A stretch of DNA of 64,000 bases from NCBI GenBank assembly GCA_001598975.1, contig BBXU01000203.1:1-64000 (forward strand), written 5' to 3'. A program made the position numbers and the translations under genes. This DNA is from Parachlorella kessleri. Lineage: Eukaryota; Chlorophyta; Trebouxiophyceae; Chlorellales; Chlorellaceae. Positions 23,482-36,100 of this stretch are shown here, piece after piece; within the stretch, counting starts at the first letter, position 1, and each line of letters starts with the position of its first letter. Below the pieces are notes generated by a model, which searched no databases, was not told the DNA's origin, and saw only the letters and a program-made list of their open reading frames with translations.

Positions 23482-26400
23482 ATGGCAGGGGTGTCCTGCG
23501 GCCTTGTCAGGCAGCAGCAGGGCGAGGGATCGCATCTGCAAGATGTGTGGCAGCTGCTTGAGCTGGCAGTCATCCACCACCCAGACACGCTAGCGGTGAT
23601 CGATGCGGCCGATGAGTCGCGTCAGCTGACCTACCAGCAGCTCTACGACCGGGCTGCCAGCCTGGCAGCTTTCCTGCGTAGGCAGGGGGTCCGGCGGGGC
23701 GACAGAGTGGGAGTGCTTTCCCGGAATTGCTCTTACATACTAGAGCTGCACTTTGCTGCAGCAGCCATCCACGCAGTGGTAGTCAACCTTAACATCCATC
23801 TAGCTCCACGTGAGCTTAGCTATATTCTGAAGGACTCAGCACCTGTGTTGGTATTTGCCGACCGGCACTATGCCACAAGCTTGCTGGCGGCGGCTGGAGC
23901 TTACCGGGAGGCCGTGGCAGAGCAGGGGGCCCAGCAGGCTTGCAGCAATGTGGTCTGGATGGATGTGGAGCCCCACTCGCAGCAGCAGCAGCAGCAGCAG
24001 CATGTGAGCAGTGAGGCAGCACCGCCGCCGGGCCTTCAGGCAAGCTTTTCTGCCTGGCTTTCGGCAAGACCTTCGCGGAATCAGCGCCTGCCTCACAAAA
24101 ATGTTTGTATGTTGGGCTCCTGTACCCTTCATGCTCACTGTCTCTGCACTTCATGTATAATGCCTGCCTCCTGCCTTAGCACTCCATCTGCGCTCCCATT
24201 TGATGGCGACGTACCCAATCTCCCTTCACTTTCCTTTCACTCAAACCCGCTACCTACCTGCAGTTTGCTGAGTATGAGGCGTGCCTGGGCAGCGGCCTGG
24301 GCCCCGGCGACCTTGCCGGCATCTGTGCCGAGGTGCTGGCAGAGGGGAGCGAGGAGGATGGGTTCCACATGTACTACACAAGCGGTACAACCGGCACACC
24401 CAAGGGAGTGGTGCTCAGCCACCGCATTGTGGTGCACCATGCTGTGGGCACCATCAAAGGTGGGGTTGGAAGTAATATTTGTGCAGCAGTAGGTTAGGGC
24501 ACTGAGATTGTGCATGCATGGCATGTTACTGATAACCCCTCCTACGGGGGTTGTGCAGCCGCATGTGGCGGTCGCGCGGGCACCAGATCTGGGGCCCAAC
24601 CTGGCCCGCTAATGCCTTCCAGCCCCCCTTGTACTCGTATCCTTATCCCTCTCAAACCACCCCTTGCAGAGATGAAGCTGAACCGGCACGACGTGTGGGG
24701 CCACTTTGCGCCCATGTTCCACCTGGTGGACGTCTTTGCCGTGTATGCCATCACCCTGGTGGGAGGACGCCACGTCACCATCCCCACCTTCACCGCCCAG
24801 GAGGCTTTGCTGGCCATAGGTGGGCCTCCGAGGTGCCTGAAACTATTTAGTGCTGGCGTGTGAATGGGCGTGGCATTGCCGTGTTCCCATGCCACAAGCC
24901 CTCCTATGCCTCGACCATATAGCCTGTGCTACATTGCCGTCCTACCTGCCTAGCACCAATGTGCCTACCTTGGTGATAGTGCTGTTGCTTCACCATGTCA
25001 CAGTGTATTAAATGCTGCACAAATTCATTTGCCTGACCCTCCCGCCTCCTGCTACCGTGCAGAGCGGGAGCGTGTGAGCGCCACCAACGTTGCCAGCACC
25101 ATGCTGACCATGCTGGTCAATAACCCGCTGCTGGACCAGCTGGACCTCACCTGCATGAGGGTGCTGTCGTGCGGTGGCTCCCCGCAATCGCCCGCGGTGC
25201 TGACGCGCGCAATAGCGGTGGGTTTGCACTGGCAGGATGTGAGGCACGGTAATCGCAGTCGGTGGCTGGGCTCTGGTGTCAAGGCCGGCCTTAGGCTTGC
25301 ATGGTGCAATCCCTGTGTGCCACAGTGTCCATCAAGCTTCGCTGTTGGGTCGTACTCAGTGTTGCGTGGTATGCGCCAGCAAGACAGTCTGCATGGCCTG
25401 TGTGCAGGTGTTTGGCTGCGAGATTTTCCTGTCATACGGCATGACCGAGTGTTGTGGCAAGATCAGCATGAGCATCCTGCCAGAGGATGCGTCAGACCTC
25501 ACAGGTGCGCGGGGGGCTGCAACTCGTGCTTCTGCCATCGTCTACTCGCACTGCGCCACGATGGTTTGGCACAATAACGTTGCTAAGCTCATGGGCCCCA
25601 CTTGAGCTGTGCCTTGTGACTTTTTGAACCCTGCCTGACTAAAGTCTGATAAAAGTCTCTTTTTACAATTTCTCACCCCTTGCTCCTCCTGCAGTTGAGC
25701 AGCAGCTGGCTCTGGTGTGCAGCAGTGGGCGGCCCTTCGAGCTGATGGATGTCCGGGTGGTGGATGAGCACGGGCGTGACGTGCCCAAGGACTCAGACGA
25801 GGTGGGTGGCGGCCACGTTGCTGCTGTGCCTCTTGGCACCCCGTGCGCCCTCCAGCAGGGTCTGCTAGGGCTGCCAACATGGGCATGCTGCCGCGCAGTT
25901 CACTCTCGGCAGCCTGCAACATCTGCACAACCTGCACCTCTCACCTTGAAAGCGTTCTGAGTCCCCGGCCCTTAAACCGACCCTAGTAGGTATGGCTTGG
26001 CCACTGTGCATCTCCCCACTCCCTCGCAGGTGGGGGAGGTGTGGGTCAAGGGCAGCACCGTCTTCTCGGGCTACTACAACCTGCCCCAGGCCAGCGCCGA
26101 CACCTTCTCTGAGGGCGGCTGGTTCAAGACGGGCGACCTGGGCAAGGCCACCTCCTCCGGCTACATCCACGTGGTGGACCGCAAGAAGGACATGATCCTC
26201 TGCGGGGGCGAGAACGTGTACTGCACTGAGGTGAGAGCGTGTACCGCACGGGGCGAGGACGTGCACGGCACATAGATGGAAAGGGCTGCCCAGACCTGGC
26301 TCCGACCATACCGGGTTGAGAGCGGACAGTTTGTATCGCCTGTGCCACATTGTAAGAGAAAGAAAGCAGGGGCAAGCTCTTGTCTGTTTGGTAAGGGTCC

Positions 26401-27110
26401 TCCTATGCGTCGGTGCACCACAAAGTGTAGCAGCGCAGCTGCATGGTCCAACCTCCTCTGTAACTGTTGCAGACATGAGTCAGACAGTCCATGCAGCTCC
26501 TACTGTCTGCCATAATTGCCTGTACCCGCGCATGCACTCCCTTAATGTCAAGGATCTGGCTGCCCCTCGCCCACTCAGGTGGAGGCGGTGCTGTACCTCC
26601 ACCCGGCAGTCCACCAGGCTGCAGTTTTCGGCATCCCCAACCGAGTGATGGGGGAGTTGGTGGGCGCGGCTGTCACCCTGCGCGGCAGCGAGCGCGTGTC
26701 GCCCAAGGAGGTTATTGCTTGGTGCCAGGAGCGACTGGCCCACTACAAAGTGCCTTCAGAGGTGTTCATTGTGGACAGAATGCCCACCACAGGTGAGCTG
26801 CTGCTGGACCCTGACGGAAGCTTTACTGTGGTTGTGTAATCCTGCAGCAAGCGGTACCTGCTTGGGTGGTGAGTCACAAATGGTGGCTTTTCACATGCCA
26901 CTTGACTGCTGTTGTAAGCTAAGTGGCCCAGTCTGAGCCCCAAAATATGTGTTGCGACACCTCTATCTGTAGTTACCAAAGCAGTAAGTTGTGAGGGCAA
27001 GGCTACAGACAAGGTACCTGGTGTGTGGCGCCTACCGTGCAGGCTCTGGCAAGATCCTCAAGACCGAGCTTCGCAAGCAGTTCTCCTCGCCAGCCACCTC
27101 AGCCCCTGCC
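23482..27110 (+). other. PKS loading domain: acyl-CoA ligase-type adenylation domain
   Basis: ANL-superfamily domain, about residues 1-580, that should activate a carboxylic acid as acyl-AMP and pass it to the downstream ACPs. Exons: 23482-24039, 24264-24459, 24670-24819, 25063-25217, 25408-25504, 25695-25801, 26030-26230, 26579-26792, and the start of 27043-29022. Seen in order: [13 protein letters not shown] (P-loop), [41 protein letters not shown], and the C-terminal lysine motif [14 protein letters not shown]. The GGENVY-x-x-EVE form is closer to 4CL/acyl-CoA synthetases than to fatty acyl-AMP ligases or NRPS adenylation domains. The acid substrate cannot be predicted. The end of exon 1 is inferred (GC donor at 24040); an alternative phase-0 GT donor lies at 24101. 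Confidence 0.92.
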
Positions 27111-30100
27111 ACGGCAGTGGCCCCTTCTCTCGCTGTAGCACCCACCCAGCCCCAGGCACCTCCACCCAGCCTGGACTTGGCGCTGTTGGCTAGCCAGCTG
27201 GCGCGCCTGTGCGGCATTGGCACCGATGGAAGCTCCGTGGGTGCCCAGCCCACAGATGCTGGGCTAGGGGAGGAGTGGGGCAGAGAGCTCTTCCCCCAGC
27301 TAACCTACCTACTAGTGGTTAGCAGCGGCGCACAGATCCAGCCGCAGGTGGCGGCACTGGCGACCAAGGGTCTGCAGCACGTGGCGGTCGTCTGCCTGGA
27401 GCCTCCCACAGCCGAGCATGCCGCCGGGCTGGGGACGGTGCTGGAGGGCGGGAGCCTCCAGCTGGTGGTGCTGCACCTCTCATTGGACGCCTTCCAAGCC
27501 GGGGACGCGCCCCTCGTGCGCACGGCGCTGTCCGCAGCCAGGGAGCTCATGCCGCCCTTTGCCGGCGTGCTGTACCCGGCAGGCATTGCGTTGGAGACCG
27601 CGGCCGCCGGCTCAACCACCGCGGCAGCACTGAGCAGCACAGCTGCTGCACCGCCCGCGGGGAGGGCAGCACCCAGCCCTGCCCTGGCATCAACACAGCG
27701 TGCAGAGCCACCAATACCAGCACCAGCACCCCCAAAACAGCAGGGCCCCAGCGTGGACAGCATTATTGCCACCATCCTGACTACGCTTGGTGCCCTTCTG
27801 GGGGACCAGGCCAGCAGTGGCATGTCCCTTGACGAGCCTCTCATGGCTGCTGGACTCACCTCCTCGCTGGCAGTGCAGCTCACCACTCAGCTGGAGGCAG
27901 CCCTGGGCAGGGAGCTGCCTGGCACCCTCGTCTTTGACTACCCCTCTGTCAAGGAGATGGCCGCCTTCCTGGCAACCGAGCTGGGTGGCAGCAGTGTGAG
28001 TGTTTCCTCGCCTGCTACCCTACCGGCAGCTGCAACAAGAGCGGGGGCAGCCCCTGCCGTGGCAGCAACCAGGGCGGCACAGGCGAGTTGGAGGGTTGGT
28101 AGCAGCGCAGGATATGGCGGAGTGCCAGCAGCGGCAACACAAGCACAAGCAGCAGCCGTCCCTTCTACCCGTGCAGCAGCCGCACCTGCCGACAGTCGTG
28201 CTGAGGCAAAGATGCAAATCACTGACACCATTCTTGAGCAGGTCGGCAGCCTTCTGGGAGTAGCCAACAGCGATCTTTCTCCCACCACTCCCCTCATGTC
28301 CGCTGGTGTTACATCCACTCTGGCGGTGCAGCTGGTCTCAGCACTGGAGGGAGTTTTTGGTGCAGAGCTGCCCGGCACCCTGGTCTCTGACTACCCCTCA
28401 GCCGGAGAGATTGCCGAGTACATTTTTGACAGCCTACCGGCGGCGGCCTTGGCAGCCCTGACCGGCACAGCAGGCACAGCAGGACCCAAGCAGGGACAGC
28501 AGCAGCAGGAGCAGCAGCAGGTGGCGCAGCAGGGGCAGCAGGAGGCATTAGTCAGCATTATCCTGGAGCAGGTGACTGGCTTGGTGGGTGATGGCGCTGG
28601 CCTCGCTCCCACCACGCCGCTGATGTCAGCCGGTCTCACATCCTCTCTGGCTGTGCAGCTGGTTTCATCATTGGAGGCAGCCCTAGGAGCTGAACTCCCT
28701 GGCACGCTTGTCTTTGACTACCCTTCAGCCGTGGAGATAGCAGAGTTCCTGCTTGACAATGGCCTGGCAGGGAATGTCCTGCCCCCTGTGCCTGCTGCTG
28801 ACGTGGCAGAGCAGGCCATGAGTATGGTCCCAGCAGCACGTGGCAGCAGGGCGCTGGCGCCCAGCGACCCTGCCAGGGCAGTGGTGTGTGTGGTGTCGGG
28901 CTCAGCGCACAGCGTGCCAGGTGGCAAGCTGGGCTGGCAGGGGGCGGCTGGGAATGACCGCATCAGCCGGGTGCCCCTGGAGCGCTGGGATACCGAGATT
29001 GTGCCTGCCGACAACCCAGCAGGTGCGCTCCTGTGATGCTGTGTGGTGTCACCATGGCAGTGTGCCACGGTAATAAATGCTGGCAAGCCAACCTCCCTGC
29101 AGCAGGCCTGTAGCTTGTGCCACCGACAAAATGCAAAGGGTGAAAACATATGAGTCATGCTGGGCTGGGGTTGGTAAAAAGCCATGGATGTGCTATATGG
29201 ACAAGCATTTTGCGCCTGCCCCGCAGAGCTGAACCAGCAGTTTGCGTCCTTCCTGCTGGGCGTGGACAAGTTCGACCCCGCCGCCTTCAGCATCTCGCCT
29301 GCTGAGGCCCTCCTCATGGATCCCCAGCAGGCAAGCGTGGCATGGCTCCAAGGCGGTGTTGGTCCAGCATTACAGTGGTGATTTTGCTGACTTGCTGCGT
29401 CCCTCGATGGACCAACCTGCTGCCAACCAACCCCGCAGCTCACCGCTGATGGCCATCGTGCGTCCCTCCGCCCCTGCAGCGCCTGGTGATGGAGTGCTTC
29501 TCTGAGGCGCTGTCAGCCCACCAGGCCACCGGGCTCAAGGACGCGGCCCGGGAGACGGGAGTCTACGTGGGTGTCTCCCAGCTGGAGTATGCGCGCATCA
29601 GCCTGGAGACGGGCACCGCCCTCAACAACACCTATTACGCCACCGGCGCACACCTCAGCGTGACATCAGGTGACACTTCCGCCATTGAGGGAGGGCCACC
29701 AGCGCATGCTTCTGGCTTTGAAACAAATAACCCAGGGATTTGCAGGGCTGCGACAGAGAGGGCCGGCAGCCTCTATGACCCCAAGCTTCATGCAGCATGC
29801 CTAGCCACCAAAGGCGGGCAACCCAGTGCCACCCAGCGGTGTGAGGGATGCAAGAATAAGCCTAGCATATCCTACCTTCTTACCTACTGCTGCTGCTGTT
29901 GCTGTCTTGCCTCCCACCTGCAGGCCGCCTGTCGTATACCTTTGGCTTCAAGGGTTCGGCCATGACCGTAGATACCGCCTGCTCGTCATCCTTAGTCACC
30001 ACCCACCTGGCCACCAAGGCCCTGTGGGATGGCGCCTGCCAGGTGGCGGGCAGCGTGGGCGTCAACCTTACCCTGGTGCACTCCTGGACCAGGGCTTGCC

Positions 30101-33100
30101 TGCGGGCGGGCATGCTGGCGGAGGACGGTCGCTGCAAGACGTTGGACTCCTCAGCAGGTCAGCTTTACAGGAGTTCAGCCGTTGTGGCTGCCCAGTTACG
30201 TGCCCGTGCCACATGCAAGCTGTTGTGCGACATGTTATTGAACCTGGGATGGTTGCCCAGCACTTCCTTGGCCGGAATCAGCTTGTGTCAGGTGGTTGGC
30301 TCATTACACTTCCATGACGTTCTGAGAGAGGGTCAAGGCAGTACAGACCACTGCGCACTGTTGGTTCCTCTTGCCATGCAGATGGCTATGTGAGGGCTGA
30401 GGGAGTGGGCGCGGTGATGCTGACAGTGGCGTCAGCGACAGATGAGCATGGTGAGCACACTTTGACTCTGGGGCTTGCCCTGCTACACAGCGTGTCTCTG
30501 CTGGCTGCTTGGGATGATGGTCCTTGCACCTTAGTATTCTGATTCGTAATTATCCGAGCATGTAAACATAGAGCAAAACAGGCAGAAGAGACCAGCTGTA
30601 AGAGCGTGCCAGCTGCATCGCGCAAGACTTGAGCCTTTACTGCTGTCACTGTGTGAGTTGTCTGCAGGCACCGCCGGCTCCCAGCCGGCATGGCAGGCGC
30701 TTGTCGTGATGGCTGGGACAGCTGTGAACCAGGATGGTCGCTCCAGCTCCCTCACGGCACCCAACGGGCCCTCACAGCAGGAGGTCATGCACGCTGCGCT
30801 GCGGTCCGGCGACGTGCCCGCCTGGGAAGTGACTCACTTGCAGATGCATGGCACAGGCAAGTGCTAACGCCATGGACTTGGTTCACAGATGGCATATAAC
30901 AATAGTTTCGAACTGCTCTGAGGCCAGCCAGCTTGGTGTGTTCGAGGAGCCATGTGCTGCGGTTGCCATGCTGGAGCCGGTAGTGCTTGTTGGATCTGTC
31001 GCCCGTGTTCAGTAACCCCCCTTGGATTCGATAATTGCAGGCACCTCCCTGGGCGATCCTATTGAGGTGGGGGCCGCCGCCGCCGTCCTTCTCAAGTCCG
31101 GTCTGACCAGGACGGCGCCGCTGCACCTCACAGCCGCCAAATCATTCATGGGCCATGCTGAGCCTGCTGCGGGCATTGTGGGCATTACCAAGCTGGCCCT
31201 CACGCTGGGCCATGCTGCGGTCGACCCACTGCTCCACCTCACCACAATCAATGCCTACGTGGCATCCGCTGTGGGCGCTGCGGCACAGCATGGCAGCATG
31301 CACAGGGTAGCAGCGCCACGGCAGGCTAGCCAGGGGGGCAGCAGCAGTGTGCTGCTGGGTGGTATCAGCTCCTTCGCTTTCCAGGGCACCAACGCCCATG
31401 CTGTGCTGGCCCACCAGCCGCCTGCAGCCTTCCAGCTACCCGCAGCCTCCCAGGGCTTCCTAGCAGCTGCTCAGGTTGCCAGGGCACGTTACTGGGTGCT
31501 CCCTGCAGCGCACCCGCTTATCATGGGCGGCACCATAGCCAGGGCCAGCAAGGGCTACATAGGCGCTGGGGCTGCCATTTTTGAGTGCAGCCTCCAGGCT
31601 CCTCGCCTGGCCCTCTTTGCCCACCACGAAGTGTTTGGCAGGGTGCTTTTTCCAGGGGCTGGCATGCTAGAGTTTGCCCTGGCTGCTGGCAGCACCCTTG
31701 GTGAGCCGTCTGCTGTGTCTCGCTTGGGAGTCCACAGCATGAGCATTGCTAACCCTCTCATCATTCCTCAGCCTACCAGCCAGCCCCCGGCTAGTGCCTT
31801 GGTCATGAGGTGCGCGCTGCAGCCGGCCAGCGGCTCCTTCACTCTCTCTCATAGCACCACCGCCAGCAGCAGCAGCAGCAGCAGTAGCCAGGGTGACAAT
31901 GCAGCGGGGCGCTTTGCCTATGCAGCAGCTGCCGCTGTGGCTGTGCACTCCGGCGCGGTCATGGCAACTCAGGCGGTGGCAGTCAGGCAGGCGCTCTTCA
32001 CCAAGCTAGCCGGGCTGGCAGCAGGGGCAGCCACGGCCACAGGCGGCATCACGGTGGATCCCAAGCTGAACACCGATGGGTATCTGGTACCACCCACGTG
32101 CATGGATGCCTGCCTTCATCTGGGTGTGCTGGCACCTGGCTGTGGAGCAAAGGTGCCTGTAGCAGTGGGTGCATTTCTGTTGGCTACCATGGCCAGGACT
32201 GCTGCTGCCCTGCCGGCAGAGCTTGTCGGTACCACCACAGCTCGCTATGGCAGCGTGCCTGGGGGCAGCATAGACGTGTCCAGCTTCGGGCTGACAGCTG
32301 CCAGCGGGGCTGGGTTTGCCAGCTTGGCAGACCTCACAACTAAGATTCCCAAGTCTAAGGCAGGCAGCCAGCAAGGCACAGCAGCAGCCCTGCAGCCTGC
32401 AGACTTTCTATACGAAGTGGAGTGGGGCAGCGTGGCTGAGCCAGCAGTCTACGCTAGGGATGCCTCCACAGTACGCCCGGCCGCCGCCTCCCAGGCACTG
32501 TTCCAGGTCCAAGGCAGCACGCCAGGGGCCGTCCCAGCTGCTCCAGTCGCAGTGCGCCTCGACAGCCCTCATGCTGCGGCCAGTACTGCCCTGGCCCTTG
32601 TGCAGCGAGCCGCGCAGGCAGCGACTATAAGCTCAGTGCAGGTAGCAATGGCAGATGTGCTGCCTGTGGGCCCTACTGGCAGTGTGGCTGGCAAAAGAGG
32701 GATTCAGCAAGTAATATCAGTGGGTGCTATAGAGGGCCTGCTGCGTGTGGCTGCCACGGAGCAGGCGACAGTTGCCTTCGCACTGCACGCTGGAAGCTCC
32801 CTGGGCCAGCACCCACCACTGCCGCCAGCCAACCTCCAACCCCTGCCAGGAGCTGTGCTTAAAGGTTCCTTGGCAACACGGCGGCTACGAGATGGGACAG
32901 CGACGGTGCCGCGGCTGCTGCGCAGCAGTGCACTGCTACCAGAGGCAGAGCTTCTGCAGGTACGGCCCCAGCCTAGGGGCTCGCTGGCCAGCCTGGCAGC
33001 CCTGCCACTGGACGCCAGCAAGGCAGTGTTGAGGGACCATGAAGTCATGGTGGCTGTCAAGGCGGTGGGCATCAACTTCAGGTGAGCTACAGGGGGCAAG

Positions 33101-36100
33101 GTGGAGCTCCCAGGGGTAGAGGGAACTTCTTGAGGGCATGGAGATGCCAGCACGGCGCTGATTGGGCTGAAGCTGCAAGTGTTTTTGGCTTTACAGGCTC
33201 AGTGAGGGTACTTCGCAGGAGAACCGCACCTATTCCTTTGCTAACGTCTATGGTTGCTTCTATGGCCGGACTTCCCAACACACGAGATTTGCTTACTCGT
33301 GCAGGGATGTGCTGAACGTGCTGGGCATGTACCCTGGCGACCCAGGGCCGCCAGGCAGCGACTGCGCTGGGGTGGTGCTGCGCACTGGCAAAGGCGTCAG
33401 TCACCTAAAGCCTGGTGAGTACATCAAACTGTGGTGTCGTGGTGCGGTGCATGTATCACCGTTAGGATGGGCAAGGTAGGATGAGGACCGAGGGTGCCTC
33501 GTTGGTAGCTTGGACCCCACTTCATTCTAGTCTGTGGTGTGAATGGCTATACCAAATCTATGCATGGACGTCTACAAGCAAGCTCCCGCACTAGTGACCT
33601 GCCGCAGGTGATGCTGTGTTTGGGCTAGCCCATGGGTGCCTGGGTACCGTCGTCATTGCACCCGCTGCCACCCTAGCGACCAAGCCAGCCACGCTAAGCT
33701 TTGCTGAGGCGGCCACCGTGCCCACCGTGTTCATCACCGTGGAGATGGCGCTGAACAGGGCGGCGGGCATGCAGCCGGGTGACAGAGTGCTGGTGCATGC
33801 GGCGGCGGGAGGCGTGGGGCTGGCAGCCATTCAGGTGATGCTGCTTTGGAGGGGTGCGGCTTCTGCTGTTCTGTGCCTGCTATCGTGGACAACAACTAGG
33901 CATCATGTGCCTTGACCGGGCCAACTGACCATGTGCCTTGCTATTGTTTACCAAACAACAGTGTCCTACGCTTGGTGCACACTGCATGCCTCTGAGATAG
34001 CTCGCTAAGCATGCGACAGTTGTTGCGCGCAGGTGGTGCAAGCCAGGGGTGCCGTCGCCGTGGCCACGGCAGGAGGACCGGCCAAGCGCGCGCTCTTGCA
34101 CCACCTGGGTGCCCAGCATGTGCTTGGCTCCCGTGACACCGCTTTTGCCAGTGAAGTCGCCCAGCTGGGCGGCGCTGATGTGGTCCTGAACAGCCTCACC
34201 TCTAGCGGCATGGTGGCGGCCTCGCTGGCTGCACTCAACCGCGGCGGCCGCTTTGTGGAGATTAGCAAGAGGGACATCTGGAGCGGCAGCCGCATGGCGC
34301 ACGGTGGGTTGCCCAGGCCTAGCCTGCGAGCGGTTAGCACAATGCCTGCCGTGACTCCACATGCAGCTTCCCTTGCGCTACACCAAGGTCACATTGCAAG
34401 GCCTCAAAGCTTCCGCGCCAGGCTGCTGCCAAACAAGCTGCGATTGCTGCCAACACAATGACCCCCCCCCCCCCCCTTGACGCAGAGCGCCCCGACGTGC
34501 ACTACTCCCTGGTGGCCGTGGACTTCCTGCCTCCAGAGGTCATTCTGGCAACTCTCACAAAGGTGTCAGCCTCCTTGGCCCATGGCATCATCTCTCCCCT
34601 CCGCCAGATCACCCACAACCTGGGCACCGTGGCCACGGCCTTCCGGCAGATGATCCAGGCCAGCCATGTGGGCAAGGTGGTAGTGTCCTGCAAGCCTCCC
34701 GCTGGCCCTGCCCTAGCCCAGGAGCAGCAGTCGATGCCAGGGGTGGCCATTACCGGCGGCTCCGGCGGGCTTGGGCTGATGGTGACCCAGTGGCTGATCC
34801 AGCGGCATGGGCCCATGTATGTTCGGCTCCTGAGCAGGAGCGGCAGGGTGGCAGACATGGCCGCCCTGGCACAGCTGGCTGGCAGCCCAGCCAGCATCAC
34901 GTCCCTCATGGCAGATGCTGGGATCCCCGCTGACATGGCAGATGCCCTGGCGGCCACCTCCCAGTCAGCAGCAGCTCAGGGGCCAGCCTTGCAGGCGCTG
35001 CTGCATGCCAGCGGTATCCTGCAGGATGCCATGCTGGACAAGCAAAGTGCGGAAGCCATCAGTCGAGTCTTTGCGCCCAAGCTGGGAGCGCTGGCCACGC
35101 TGGCAGCTGCTTCGCAGCTGCAGCCGCTGGCTTCGTTCACACTCTTCTCCTCCGTGGCTTGTCTCCTGGGTGCTGCTGGTCAGGGCAACTATGCTGCTGC
35201 CAATGCTGCCCTGGACGCTTGGGCACTGTCCTGCCAATCCACTGGCGGTACAGCCAGAGCTATCCAGTGGGGTGCTTGGGCGTCTTCAGGGATGGCCTCT
35301 GAGGCTGTGCTGCGCCGGCTGAACCGCATAGGCCAGGGGGCCATCTCAGCAGCGCAAGGGCTGCTGTCCCTTAATGCCATCCTCAGGGCAGCATCAGCCT
35401 CGGCGGCTGCCCCGCAGCTGCCACTGCTGGCGGTCAACAGCTTCCTGTGGGGGACCTACCTTAAGGCTGGCCAGCCAACTCCAGCAATATTTGATGAGTT
35501 TGCTGAGGAGACAGGTGGGCTACCGCTGATGGCTGCGTGAGTCGCGTTCCCAAGCTGAACAAGCCTGTGCTGGTCGGTAGTAAAGCTGCGATAAGGTGGC
35601 TCAACCAAGCTTTTGCCATGTTCTTGGATTGAGCTGCGCGCGCGGATAGCACTGTGGAGGCGACATTCGTGTCTCATGGTTTGTGCAGGCGTGGAGGAGA
35701 GCGCAATTGCAAGGCCTGGAAAGCAGGCCAAGCCGTCTGCAGCACCACGGCAGCCAGCCGCGGCACGTGACCCTGTGGCCATCCGGCAGCAAGTGTACAA
35801 GGAAGTCACAGCCGCAATTGTGCAGGCAAGCTGCACCCAAACTGTTACCCTCAAATTGCTAGATAGGGGTGTGCCGGAGTAAGACTACTACTTCTGGCTA
35901 CCTGTCGCGTGCAAGGCCACTACTACGGTTGGTGCGGAGGGGTCATGTGACAGACCTTATGTTCCAATGGCAGGACTGCACAATCCTTGCTTGCCTGTGC
36001 AGGTCGTGGGCTCCAGCATTGGTGACGACGAGCCCCTCATGTCAGCAGGCCTTGACTCCCTGGGCTCAGTAGAGTTTGCCAACGTGCTGGCTCAGAAGCT

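Noticed and set aside
23482..27110. NRPS adenylation domain as an alternative for the loading domain
   Set aside because: No condensation domain is nearby and the GGENVY and GSGKILKTE motifs fit acyl-CoA ligase/4CL-type enzymes better.
28718..29443. Long minus-strand open frames across the PKS exons (for example here and at 27305-27886, 41099-41647, 53481-54089)
   Set aside because: They are frame shadows of a GC-rich coding strand: no family resemblance, no splice-consistent partners, and the plus frame carries conserved PKS motifs throughout.
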